Source of the DNA: Planctomycetaceae bacterium
GTDB taxonomy: Bacteria; Planctomycetota; Planctomycetia; Pirellulales; UBA7805
NCBI GenBank assembly: GCA_902630355.1
Contig: CACOUL010000021.1
Span: forward strand, 1-40,289
Length of the DNA stretch: 40,289 nt
Direction: 5' to 3'
The position numbers and the translations under genes are program-made. Positions 17,435-25,578 of the stretch are shown in pieces. Within the stretch, counting starts at the first letter, position 1; the number at the start of each line of letters is the position of its first letter. The notes below the pieces were generated by a model. The model did not search any database, was not told the origin of the DNA, and was given only the letters and a program-made list of their open reading frames with translations.

Positions 17435-18340
17435 TTGAGTAAGACGGCCTTTCTCTTTCCCGGACAGGGTGCTCAGACCGTTGGCATGGGTCAAGCCTTG
17501 CATGCATCGCTTCCCGAAGCGCGCCGGCTATACGATCGTGCCGGCGAAATTTTAGGCTACGATCTCGCAAAGCTTTGCTTCGAAGGTCCGCAGGAAAAGT
17601 TGGATTCGACAGTTTTCAGCCAGCCGGCACTTTTTGTGACGAGTCTGGCAGTCCTCGAATCGTTGCGGGCAGAGCAGCCGGAAGTAGTGGAGGCGTGTGG
17701 ACGAACGGCAGGACTGAGTTTGGGAGAATATACGGCGCTCGTATTTTCCGGAGTTCTCTCGTTTGAGGACGCTTTGCGTATTGTGCAGAAGCGCGGAGAA
17801 GCAATGCAGGAGGCTGCCGATGCAACGCCAAGCGGCATGGTCAGTATTCTGGGGCTCGAGCCGGAACAAGTGGAGCAACTCTGCGTACAGGCTGCTGAAG
17901 GAGATGTTTTGAGGGCGGCCAATTTTCTTTGTCCGGGGAATATTGTGATTTCCGGGAACCGAGATGCGTGTGAGCGTGCAGTTCCGTTGGCGCTGGAGAT
18001 GGGGGCGATGAAAGCGATTCCGCTTGCGGTGGCCGGGGCGTTTCACACGTCACTGATGGATTCCGCCGTCCCGCCTTTGACCGAAGCGTTACAGAAGGCT
18101 GCGTTCCAGTCGCCGCGGATTGTGGTGGTGTTGAACGTGGATGGCGCATACCACGACGATGCGGCCACGATTCAATCGATGTTGGCGAGACAAGTTGTCG
18201 AACCGGTACGCTGGGAAACTTCGATGCGGGCGTTGCTCGAGGATGGCGTCACCGAATTCTATGAGGTCGGTCCGGGCCGTGTGTTGCGCGGCTTACTCCG
18301 CCGCATTGACCGAAAAATGACCTGCCATACGTTGGCATGA
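17435..18340 (+). CDS. fabD: Malonyl-CoA:ACP transacylase
   Basis: 301 residues from TTG 17435. FabD moves malonate from CoA to acyl carrier protein, supplying the elongation unit of fatty acid synthesis. FLFPGQGAQ is at 7-14; the nucleophile S95 lies in GLSLGEYTA and the catalytic H204 in GAFHTSLM, with the usual RGEAMQ region around 120. All expected residues are present and the length is normal. GAGGA (17418-17422), within the last codons of rpmF, serves as ribosome site, so translation is probably coupled. The fabG frame overlaps the stop codon (ATGA), but the better fabG start is 27 bases later. Confidence 0.97.
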   Translation: MSKTAFLFPGQGAQTVGMGQALHASLPEARRLYDRAGEILGYDLAKLCFEGPQEKLDSTVFSQPALFVTSLAVLESLRAEQPEVVEACGRTAGLSLGEYTALVFSGVLSFEDALRIVQKRGEAMQEAADATPSGMVSILGLEPEQVEQLCVQAAEGDVLRAANFLCPGNIVISGNRDACERAVPLALEMGAMKAIPLAVAGAFHTSLMDSAVPPLTEALQKAAFQSPRIVVVLNVDGAYHDDAATIQSMLARQVVEPVRWETSMRALLEDGVTEFYEVGPGRVLRGLLRRIDRKMTCHTLA

Positions 18341-18363
18341 ACCACGCTAAGGGAGAGAAGGCA

Positions 18364-19134
18364 ATGACTGAAGCAAACCAAGCAATGACCGTTGATTTGT
18401 CGGGGAAGGTTGCCCTGGTAACCGGTGCTTCCCAGGGGCTCGGGCAAGCGATGGCCCTGCGTTTAGGGACCGCCGGGGCGAAGGTCGCCTGTGTGGCCCG
18501 CAACGCGGAAAAGTTAGCTGCGGTAGTGGATCAGATTGGGCAGGCAGGTGGTGAAGCGGCTGCTTTCCCGTGCGATGTGAGTGATTCTGAAAGCGTGAAA
18601 AAGGTCGTAGATGATGTGACGGAAAAGTGGGAACGCCTGGATGTTCTGGTCAATAATGCGGGAATCACCCGCGACACGCTGATCCCCAGAATGGGAGACG
18701 ATGATTGGGATGACGTGATGAACACCAACCTGCGGGGTGCGTTTCTCTTTACGCGGGCAGCAACGATGCCCATGATGCAGCAGCGTTTCGGAAGAATTAT
18801 CAACATTTCGAGTGTTTCAGGTGCGGTGATCGGCAATCCGGGGCAGGCGAATTACTCGGCGTCGAAGGCCGGATTGGTCGGTTTGACTAAGACAGTGGCC
18901 CGTGAATTGGGGAAAAGAAAAATCACCGTCAATGCGATCACCCCGGGAATCATCGCCAGCGAGATGACCGAGGCGGTTGGCGAAGAGGTGATGAAGGAAT
19001 TTAAGAAGCGCATACCAGCAAACAGGTTAGGTCAAGCGGAAGAGGTAGCGGACCTGGTGCTTTTCCTGGCAAGTGATGCCGCGGCGTACATTAATGGAAC
19101 GGCGATTGCGGTCGACGGCGGGATGACCTGCTGA
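18364..19134 (+). CDS. fabG: 3-oxoacyl-ACP reductase
   Basis: 256 residues from ATG 18364, supported by GGGAGAGAAG (18351-18360); an in-frame ATG at 18337 overlaps the fabD stop. An NADPH-dependent short-chain dehydrogenase that reduces 3-oxoacyl-ACP. TGASQGLG (20-27) is the cofactor loop and NNAG (97-100) the structural motif; the catalytic set is S150, Y164, K168 in ISSVSG and YSASK. The end DLVLFLASDAAAYINGTAI and the final DGGMTC are typical. Function within the pathway is clear from neighbours fabD, acpP and fabF. Confidence 0.97.
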   Translation: MTEANQAMTVDLSGKVALVTGASQGLGQAMALRLGTAGAKVACVARNAEKLAAVVDQIGQAGGEAAAFPCDVSDSESVKKVVDDVTEKWERLDVLVNNAGITRDTLIPRMGDDDWDDVMNTNLRGAFLFTRAATMPMMQQRFGRIINISSVSGAVIGNPGQANYSASKAGLVGLTKTVARELGKRKITVNAITPGIIASEMTEAVGEEVMKEFKKRIPANRLGQAEEVADLVLFLASDAAAYINGTAIAVDGGMTC

Positions 19135-19170
19135 ATCGGAGAGGGGCGGGGCCACAAACGGCCTTCGACC

Positions 19171-19199
19171 TGGGCAGGCTCGGGAAAGGATGTTATAGA
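19171..19199 (+). promoter_or_regulatory. Candidate promoter of acpP-fabF
   Basis: TGGGCA (19171-19176), 17 bases, then TATAGA (19194-19199) preceded by TGT, an extended -10. It lies in the 225-base gap between fabG and acpP, about 160 bases before acpP, and would allow high separate expression of the carrier protein. Confidence 0.45.
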
Positions 19200-19299
19200 C
19201 ACGCTCCGGCAAACACGGTATATCTGTGGCACGACTGAAAAATACCCCATTTTATGAGGGACCGCTGGGGGATGTCGGTGGGCGGTTCTTTCGACAAGT

Positions 19300-19326
19300 G
19301 AACTGATTCGCTGGAAGAGTCAGTTC
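19300..19326 (+). promoter_or_regulatory. Inverted repeat in the acpP leader
   Basis: GAACTGA (19300-19306) and TCAGTTC (19320-19326) are perfect inverted copies 13 bases apart, ending 20 bases before the acpP ribosome site. They could be an operator or an RNA hairpin. The half-sites do not match the FapR or FabT sites I know. Confidence 0.4.
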
Positions 19327-19359
19327 TAGGAAACAGGATCTCTTTGGAGGATAGTCCAG

Positions 19360-19608
19360 GTGGCCTCAGTTGAAGAACGCGTGATCGATATCGTTGCGGA
19401 GCAGCTCGGTGCTGATAAAGAAAAAATGAACACGGATACCCACTTCGTCAATGATCTGGGTGCCGATTCCCTCGATACGGTCGAACTTGTGATGGAGTTG
19501 GAAGAAGAATTCGATATCAACATTCCCGATGATGCAGCCGAAAAAATACAAACGATCGGTGAAGCGGTGAAGCATATCGAAGAGAGCGTCCAATCTTCGT
19601 CATCGTAG
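19360..19608 (+). CDS. acpP: Acyl carrier protein
   Basis: 82 residues from GTG 19360 with GGAGG (19346-19350) nine bases upstream. The attachment serine for 4'-phosphopantetheine is S37 in [12 protein letters not shown], exactly the ACP signature. The protein is small and acidic as expected, with helix II ([11 protein letters not shown]) and the end EAVKHIEE. It carries growing acyl chains between FabD, FabG and FabF. fabF follows 34 bases later. The C-terminus (SVQSSSS) is a short unusual serine tail. Confidence 0.97.
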   Translation: MASVEERVIDIVAEQLGADKEKMNTDTHFVNDLGADSLDTVELVMELEEEFDINIPDDAAEKIQTIGEAVKHIEESVQSSSS

Positions 19609-19642
19609 TTTTTGAGATCTCAAATTAAGTAATGGACTGAGC

Positions 19643-20881
19643 ATGAGACGGCGTGTTGTCGTAACGGGTCTCGGTGCAGTCACTTCCATCAGCTGTCAGG
19701 TCGAAGATCTCTGGCAAAAAATTCTAGCTGGCGAAAGCGGTGTCCACGAGCTGTCGGTTTTTGATACCGGGAAGTTCAAGGTTCACTTTGGAGGCGACAT
19801 CGCCGATTGGTCTACCGATGGGTATCTGCCGGCAAAGGAAGCCAAGCGGGTTGATCGCTTTGCTCAGTTTGCCCTGGTGGCGGGCACCGATGCGGTGAGC
19901 GATAGCGGGATCGACTTCGACTCGGAGGATCCCTTTCGTTGCGGAGTGATTCTTGGTTCTGGCGTTGGCGGGCTGAACGAGATCGAAACGCAGGTGGGCC
20001 GGCTTCTGACCAAGGGACCCGACAAGGTTTCGGCTTTTACAATTCCGAAGCTGATGGTCAACGCGGCGAGCGGCCACATCTCGATCCGTTATGGGTTGAA
20101 GGGCCCGAATGCGGCGGTGGCGACCGCATGTGCATCGGCCACCAATGCGATCGGCGATGCATTCAAGGTCATTCAGCACGATGAAGCCGATGTGATGGTC
20201 ACCGGGGGAACGGAAGCAGCGGTGACCCCCATGGGCATTAGTGCCTTTTCCAACATGCGGGCTCTTTCGGAGCGGAACGATGATCCGCAGCGAGCGAGTC
20301 GCCCCTTCGATGCGGACCGCGACGGTTTTGTTCTCAGTGAAGGGGCGGGTATTTTGGTGCTCGAGGAGTTGGAGCGGGCCCAAAAGCGCGGCGCGAAAAT
20401 TTATGGAGAACTCTTGGGCTATGGCGCAAGCGGCGACGGAGGGCATATCACGCAGCCGAACGAAGATGGGCAATCGGCCGCAAAGGCGATGTCGCGGGCG
20501 TTGGGCGATGCGTCACTGAGTCCCGAGGAGGTACAGTACATCAACGCCCATGGGACGAGTACACCCTTGGGTGATGCGGCCGAGACAGCAGCCATCAAGT
20601 CGGTCTTCGGGGAGGCCGCTACAGAACTGAGTGTTTCGAGTACGAAAAGCCAGTTGGGACATCTTTTGGGTGCTAGCGGCGGTGTGGAATTGATCTTTTC
20701 GCTGCTGGCACTCCGCGATCAAGTCGTTCCGCCGACGATCAACTACGAAACGCCGGACCCCCGCTGCGATCTCGATTACACGCCGAATGCACCGAAAGAA
20801 CGCCCGATCGAGGTGGCAATCTCCAATAGTTTTGGTTTTGGTGGCCACAACGGAACGGTGGTCGTCGGGTCGCTTCGCTAA
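19643..20881 (+). CDS. fabF: 3-oxoacyl-ACP synthase II (KAS II)
   Basis: 412 residues, the same numbering as E. coli FabF: nucleophile C163 (ATACASATNAIGDAF core ACAS), H303 (NAHGTSTPLGD) and H340 (KSQLGHLLGASG). It condenses malonyl-ACP with acyl-ACP in chain elongation. RRRVVVTGLGAVT opens the thiolase fold and SNSFGFGGHNGTVV closes it. All catalytic residues are intact, in contrast to the second ketoacyl-synthase-like gene at 22354. It starts 34 bases after acpP and ends the fab cluster; a 138-base gap separates it from the next gene. Confidence 0.98.
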   Translation: MRRRVVVTGLGAVTSISCQVEDLWQKILAGESGVHELSVFDTGKFKVHFGGDIADWSTDGYLPAKEAKRVDRFAQFALVAGTDAVSDSGIDFDSEDPFRCGVILGSGVGGLNEIETQVGRLLTKGPDKVSAFTIPKLMVNAASGHISIRYGLKGPNAAVATACASATNAIGDAFKVIQHDEADVMVTGGTEAAVTPMGISAFSNMRALSERNDDPQRASRPFDADRDGFVLSEGAGILVLEELERAQKRGAKIYGELLGYGASGDGGHITQPNEDGQSAAKAMSRALGDASLSPEEVQYINAHGTSTPLGDAAETAAIKSVFGEAATELSVSSTKSQLGHLLGASGGVELIFSLLALRDQVVPPTINYETPDPRCDLDYTPNAPKERPIEVAISNSFGFGGHNGTVVVGSLR

Positions 20882-21019
20882 GTCGGGACTCTCTCTGCTA
20901 TCAGTCCGCAAAGATTCGGTCTTGCCCCCCTCTGGGGCGATTTCTATACTCCGCCGCGATTGTGCAACATCTCCGTCGGTTTATCCGTGAGAGAGATTGT
21001 TTTTCAAGGAGTTTTGACG

Positions 21020-22249
21020 ATGTCTACAACTGCATTTGCCTTTTCCTTTCAACGGTGGTTCGGCGCTTTTGTGATGGGATTGCTGTTGGTGTTGCCCAGC
21101 GCCTCCGATGGAGAGACTCCGCCTCGCGCCTGGCGCTCACCCGAAGGAGCGGCGGTTGCGCCGATTCGTACCACCCCACCGAAGCCTGCGACTCATGTCG
21201 CGGCACAACCGACACATCGTCAAACCGCCGCTTCGAGTTCGGGCGGCAAAAGTATCTCAAAACTACCGAGCGAGCATGGGCAGATATGGCGCGAATACGA
21301 TATTTCACCCTACACTTCACGGGTGACCGAAAACGGTGCACCTCCTCAGCAGGCGATCATCGATTGGATTCTTCGAGATACCGGTTACGCTTCCTGGCAC
21401 TCAGATGTCGTCGCCGTACTGAGTGGAACCCCCCAGTCGTTACGCGTTTACCACACGCCCGCCATGCAGGATGCGGTTTCCCACATCGTCGATCGCTATG
21501 TCTCCTCCGCCAGCAAAACCTATATGTACGGACTGCACATTTACACGCTCGCCCATCCCGATTGGCGGACTCGGGCCCAACGGTTGCTGCGTTCAGTTCC
21601 GGTTCAGTCAGAGGGCGTCGAGGCGTGGTTGGTCGCCCGCGAGGATGCGATGCTTCTTCGCGAGGAACTTGCCCGCAGGAGCGACTTTCAAAATCACGGT
21701 TCGTCCAAACTCCTGGTTCCCAACGGTCAAAATACGATTGTGAACTTCAATCGGGAACATCCCTATGTGAAGAGTCACCTTTCACCCGAAAGCACCCCGG
21801 GTTCGCGGGATGCCAATGTTGCCGAATTGACGGAAGGATTGGTCGTCGAAGTCAATCCTCTGATGTCGCTCGACGGAACGACCGTCGATGCGATGATTAA
21901 ATGTCAGGTTGATCAGGTCGAGCGGTTGGTTCCGGTCAAACTACAATCGCCGCCCGGCAGAAACAACGGTCGTCCCTGGTACAATATCGATGTTCCACAG
22001 CGTGTTTCTTGTGAGTTCCACGAACGATTCCGGTGGCCGCGGAACAAAGTGCTGCTGGTCAGTCTCGGGGTGATCCCCCGCGCGGTTCCACACTTCAGTC
22101 TCACGAAAACGGTCAAACTTCCGATGCCGAAATCGCCTCCGCGAGGCGATCTCCTGCTCTTTGTGGAGCACAAGGGAGATGCGGTCGATGCCGATACGGC
22201 CGATGGGAGCGGTCCAGGAAAGACACAGGATTTTCGCGGTCGCTATTAA
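21020..22249 (+). CDS. Exported protein, unknown; secretin-like end possible
   Basis: 409 residues from ATG 21020, backed by AAGGAG (21006-21011); the frame is open 20 codons earlier but lacks a ribosome site. A signal peptide is clear (helix FVMGLLLVLPSAS, cleavage near residue 33-35). A low-complexity Pro/Ala/Thr segment follows (about 35-90), then a mixed region (YTSRVTENGAPPQQAIIDWI, 110-130). The second half (about 240-375), with LLVPNGQNTIVNFNREHPYV cut to PNGQNTIVN, then LTEGLVVEVNPLMSLDGTTVDAMI and LPMPKSPPRGDLLL, loosely recalls the secretin N/secretin-domain strands (gain of a beta barrel), but I am not sure. No known function; position between fabF and a degenerate ketoacyl synthase may be chance. 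Confidence 0.65.
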   Translation: MSTTAFAFSFQRWFGAFVMGLLLVLPSASDGETPPRAWRSPEGAAVAPIRTTPPKPATHVAAQPTHRQTAASSSGGKSISKLPSEHGQIWREYDISPYTSRVTENGAPPQQAIIDWILRDTGYASWHSDVVAVLSGTPQSLRVYHTPAMQDAVSHIVDRYVSSASKTYMYGLHIYTLAHPDWRTRAQRLLRSVPVQSEGVEAWLVAREDAMLLREELARRSDFQNHGSSKLLVPNGQNTIVNFNREHPYVKSHLSPESTPGSRDANVAELTEGLVVEVNPLMSLDGTTVDAMIKCQVDQVERLVPVKLQSPPGRNNGRPWYNIDVPQRVSCEFHERFRWPRNKVLLVSLGVIPRAVPHFSLTKTVKLPMPKSPPRGDLLLFVEHKGDAVDADTADGSGPGKTQDFRGRY

Positions 22250-22353
22250 GCCGCGAGAAAGTGTGGCGGCGGAGAGCCTGTTTGACTCGACGGCCTGAAG
22301 CTTCGTCGCTACAATGCCTGCTTGATCTTTTGACCGGCATTGCATGATGGACT

Positions 22354-23685
22354 ATGGCCGCATCGTCTCCTCAGCGTCGCATCGTAATTTCAGGGATCGG
22401 TTTGATCAGTCCCCTGGGGGACTCTCCGCAAGTGTTGTGGGAGGGACTTCGCTCGGGTCGCAGTGCCGTCGCCGACTATCAGGAAATGCGGCTTTGCGCA
22501 AACGGTCCGCGGTGTGCGGCTCTGGCGCACGGTTTTTCGGGCAAGATCGATGATTTCGGCACGCTCGAAAAAGACCAGAAGAAAATGATCCGCAAGGGTC
22601 TCAAATTGATGAGTCGCGAAACACAGATGGGTGTTGCTGCGGCGCAACTTGCACTACAAGACGCCCGGTTTGATTCAGTCGCATTGGCTCCAGAGCGATG
22701 CGGTTGCATTTTCGGCACCGACTATATGCTCACGATGCCGGAAGACTTTTCCGATGGAATCCGCACTTGCGCAAAGACCGACGGGGGTGAGGAAGCGGCC
22801 TCTTTTGATTTCAGCCAATGGGGGACCGAAGGGCTCTCCAAAATGACCCCCCTCTGGTTGCTGCGGTACTTACCGAACATGCCCGCCAGTCACGTCGCCA
22901 TCTACAACGACCTGCGCGGACCGAACAATTCGCTCACCATGCGGGAGGCGGCGGCGAATATCGCAGTCGGCGAAGCTTTCTTTACGATGGAACGGGGAGA
23001 TGCGGACCTGATGGTGGTAGGGGCCACGGGAACCCGAGTCCACCCCATGAATGCGATTCACGCTGTGCAGCAAGAAGAAATTGCGATGGAGCAATTTGCA
23101 CCGGAAAAGCTGAGCCGTCCCTTCGATCGCGACCGTTGTGGAATGGTCCTAGGCGAGGGGGCAGGTGTGGTGGTGCTCGAGGAATTGAGATCGGCCGAAG
23201 CTCGGGGCGCTACGATCTATGGCGAGATTATCTCGCGCGGTGGATCCACGGTTCTTTCGCCCCAGGGGGTCCCGGATCGCCAGCGTGCCCTGGAAAATGC
23301 GATGGAAAATGCGTTTCAAAGTGAGCGAGTCGATCGTAATCGGTTGGGGCATCTCCATGCCCACGGAATTTCGACGCGGCGGGGCGATGCGGAAGAGTCG
23401 GCGGCAGTGGAGTCGATTTTTGGTGACCGGAGCGTGCCTGTCATGGCGTCGAAGAGTCATTTTGGGAATCTGGGAGCCGGCAGCGGCATGGTGGAACTGA
23501 TCGGTAGTCTGCTTGCCCTCGAGGCGGGAGAAATTCCGGGGATGATGAATTTCGATGCGGCGGCCGACGATTGCCCGCTCGGCGGGGTGAGCCGAGAGCC
23601 ACAAGCGGCAGGGGCCACCTTTGCCAACCTTTCGGTAACCCCTCAGGGACAGGCGGCGGCCGTGGTGGTGGGGCAGCTTTCTTAA
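22354..23685 (+). CDS. Degenerate ketoacyl-synthase-fold protein (no catalytic Cys)
   Basis: 443 residues with a clear KAS fold: RRIVISGIGLISPLGD at the N-terminus, PFDRDRCGMVLGEGAGVVVLEE (cut at DRDRCGMVLGEGAG), and GATFANLSVTPQG in place of the usual FGFGGHN end. Aligned without gaps to the FabF active-site strand (GPN ... GDAF against GPN ... GEAF), the nucleophile Cys is Glu (E198, codon GAG at 22945). The first active-site His is kept (H337 in HAHGIS), the second is Asn (N372 in SHFGNLGAGSG), and K367 is kept. It cannot condense by the usual route. Loss of the Cys recalls chain-length-factor partners and decarboxylating KSQ domains, which have Gln there. Whether it pairs with FabF is unknown. 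The gene itself is intact. Confidence 0.85.
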   Translation: MAASSPQRRIVISGIGLISPLGDSPQVLWEGLRSGRSAVADYQEMRLCANGPRCAALAHGFSGKIDDFGTLEKDQKKMIRKGLKLMSRETQMGVAAAQLALQDARFDSVALAPERCGCIFGTDYMLTMPEDFSDGIRTCAKTDGGEEAASFDFSQWGTEGLSKMTPLWLLRYLPNMPASHVAIYNDLRGPNNSLTMREAAANIAVGEAFFTMERGDADLMVVGATGTRVHPMNAIHAVQQEEIAMEQFAPEKLSRPFDRDRCGMVLGEGAGVVVLEELRSAEARGATIYGEIISRGGSTVLSPQGVPDRQRALENAMENAFQSERVDRNRLGHLHAHGISTRRGDAEESAAVESIFGDRSVPVMASKSHFGNLGAGSGMVELIGSLLALEAGEIPGMMNFDAAADDCPLGGVSREPQAAGATFANLSVTPQGQAAAVVVGQLS

Positions 23686-23741
23686 CATTTTTCGCTGCGT
23701 GTTCACCCTCATCGGCGAGCTTCTCAGGCAGTGGTCGCCGC

Positions 23742-23770
23742 TTGACAGGTCCTCAGGTGACCGATATGTT
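23742..23770 (+). promoter_or_regulatory. Strong sigma70-type promoter of nusA-infB
   Basis: A perfect TTGACA (23742-23747), a 17-base spacer and TATGTT (23765-23770). The start would be near 23777, leaving a 140-base leader before nusA. It is the best promoter match in the window, fitting a translation/transcription operon. Confidence 0.7.
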
Positions 23771-23827
23771 GGACCGATTACATTCCGTCGCTAAGTAGTG
23801 ACTAGGGAATAGTTTTCGTATACCTTT

Positions 23828-23876
23828 CCCCCAACGAGAGGGGGATAGGGGTCGCTCGTGGTACGGGCCGGCCCCT
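23828..23876 (+). promoter_or_regulatory. Structured nusA leader
   Basis: CCCCC (23828-23832) pairs with GGGGG (23840-23844) over a seven-base loop. A second helix, AGGGG (23847-23851) with CCCCT (23872-23876), encloses the palindrome GGGCCGGCCC (23865-23874). The leader lies between the promoter and nusA; nusA operons are known to be autoregulated, but a link here is inference. Confidence 0.35.
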
Positions 23877-23917
23877 GACCTTTTGCGCCGGGGCGCGGAT
23901 TTGAAGTAAGTCAGATC

Positions 23918-25396
23918 ATGAAGCCAGAAGAAGTTTTACGAATCGTTGATGCGATCCATCGCGACAAAAATATCAACACGGAGATTGTCTTCGAGGCGAT
24001 CGAACAGGCCCTCGTCTCCGCCATGAGCAAACACTACGGCGAGGAGGAGGAGATCACCGTGCAGATTGATCGTGAATCGGGTGCAATTCACGGTACGCAC
24101 AACGGGACGCCGCTCGATCCGGAGGAAACGATCGGTCGAATCGGGGCTCAGACCGCCAAACAGGTGATCATTCAGAAGATCCGTGAAGCGGAACGCGACG
24201 CGCTGTACGACGAATACGATGAGTTGGTCGGGCAAATGGTAACGGGTGTGGTGCAGCGGTATGAGGGTGGAGCTGCCACGGTTGCGTTACCCAACGTCGA
24301 GGCGATTTTGCCTCGCAGTGAGCAGATACCTGGCGAATCCCACCATACGAATGAACGCGTCCGCGCAACGGTTTTTGAAGTGCGTAAGTCGGGAAGTCGG
24401 GTAAAGATTATTTTAAGCCGTATCCGTACGCAGTTGGTGCAACGCCTTTTTGAGCAGGAAATACCCGAGATCAATGAGGGGGTGATCGAAATCAAATCGA
24501 TGGCTCGCGAACCGGGGTATCGCAGCAAAGTCGCGGTGAGTAGCTACGATCAGCGGGTCGATTGTGTGGGAGCATGCGTTGGTGTTCGTGGAAATCGAAT
24601 CAAAAATATTGTGGATGAACTTGCGGGAGAACGCATTGATATTGTCCGTTGGAGCGACGATTCGCAAGTTTTGATCCCCAACGCGCTCCAGCCGGCGGAG
24701 GTCGAAGATGTGATCCTGTGCGAATTGCTGGGCAGGGCGATTGTTTTGGTGCGAGAAGACCAGCTTTCGCTCGCCATCGGTCGCCGCGGACAGAATGTAC
24801 GTTTGGGAAGTAAGCTCTCCGGGTGGGATATCGAGATCATGACCCAGGAGGAATTGGGCGAGCAGATCGATCGCGCGGTGGCTGGATTTGCGGACCTCGA
24901 GGGAATCTCCGAGGAGTTGGCGGTGAAGCTCGTTGAGCAAGGCTATATGTCGTACGACGATCTGTCCGTGATTGAGCCCGACGTATTAATGGAGATGGGT
25001 GGCTTGGCTGAAGCAGAGGTCGATGCCATCGTCCTGCAGGCGGAAGCCAAGGCAGAAGAGGCTGAAAAATTAGCGGCCGAAGCGCGGCGCCAGCGTCGCG
25101 AGCAGGAGCGGTTGGAAGCGGAAATTGCGAAACAGACAGAAGGGCTTGAAGCGGAGGCGGCCGCCGCGGCTGGTGACGAGGGTGTGAGTGAGGAATCACC
25201 GGCAGACGAAACGCCAGTGACAGAGTCGCCTGCGACAGAGGTTGCCGAAACAGAGTCGCCCGAAACGGACGCTTCAGCGGAAGAGGATGAGCAGTCGGCG
25301 AAACCGGATGGATTAGCAAGCGATGAGCAAACGGACGCCGCTGAGGAAGATCAGGTTTCGACTCAAGAGGCGTCTGCCGAGACTGCAGAGCAGTGA
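23918..25396 (+). CDS. nusA: Transcription termination/antitermination factor NusA
   Basis: 492 residues. NusA binds RNA polymerase and nascent RNA and tunes pausing, termination and antitermination. The polymerase-binding N-terminal domain spans about 1-105, S1 about 107-170 ([18 protein letters not shown] cut to MVTGVVQR), KH1 about 205-275 ([18 protein letters not shown] cut to [10 protein letters not shown]), and KH2 about 278-345 ([12 protein letters not shown]). A helical repeat follows (325-375, [12 protein letters not shown] and [14 protein letters not shown]), then a very acidic, Ala/Glu-rich C-terminal tail (about 380-492), which looks disordered. rimP, which usually precedes nusA, is absent. 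infB follows 182 bases later, without the ylxR gene usually between. Confidence 0.97.
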   Translation: MKPEEVLRIVDAIHRDKNINTEIVFEAIEQALVSAMSKHYGEEEEITVQIDRESGAIHGTHNGTPLDPEETIGRIGAQTAKQVIIQKIREAERDALYDEYDELVGQMVTGVVQRYEGGAATVALPNVEAILPRSEQIPGESHHTNERVRATVFEVRKSGSRVKIILSRIRTQLVQRLFEQEIPEINEGVIEIKSMAREPGYRSKVAVSSYDQRVDCVGACVGVRGNRIKNIVDELAGERIDIVRWSDDSQVLIPNALQPAEVEDVILCELLGRAIVLVREDQLSLAIGRRGQNVRLGSKLSGWDIEIMTQEELGEQIDRAVAGFADLEGISEELAVKLVEQGYMSYDDLSVIEPDVLMEMGGLAEAEVDAIVLQAEAKAEEAEKLAAEARRQRREQERLEAEIAKQTEGLEAEAAAAAGDEGVSEESPADETPVTESPATEVAETESPETDASAEEDEQSAKPDGLASDEQTDAAEEDQVSTQEASAETAEQ

Positions 25397-25529
25397 GACG
25401 TGTCGATGAGTCAGGTGACAATTTCAAAGACTGTAATTGGCCGAGACTGTGGACCGGTGGTAACTACCTTGTTGCCCCGCGTCGACCGATAGGGAGAAGT
25501 AAGCCATGAATTGAATTCACTGGTGTTTG

Positions 25530-25557
25530 CCTCTCCTTCGGCCGATGCACGGAGAGG
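25530..25557 (+). promoter_or_regulatory. Hairpin just before the infB ribosome site
   Basis: CCTCTCC (25530-25536) pairs perfectly with GGAGAGG (25551-25557) across a 14-base loop, three bases before the purine-rich ribosome site AGGAAAGGAAGG (25561-25572). The left arm could also pair with that site, so the fold may switch access to the TTG start of infB. This is inference from pairing only. Confidence 0.4.
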
Positions 25558-25578
25558 TAAAGGAAAGGAAGGCGCGCA

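Noticed and set aside
19724-20473. 249-codon minus frame in fabF
   Set aside because: Shadow of fabF, which has all catalytic residues.
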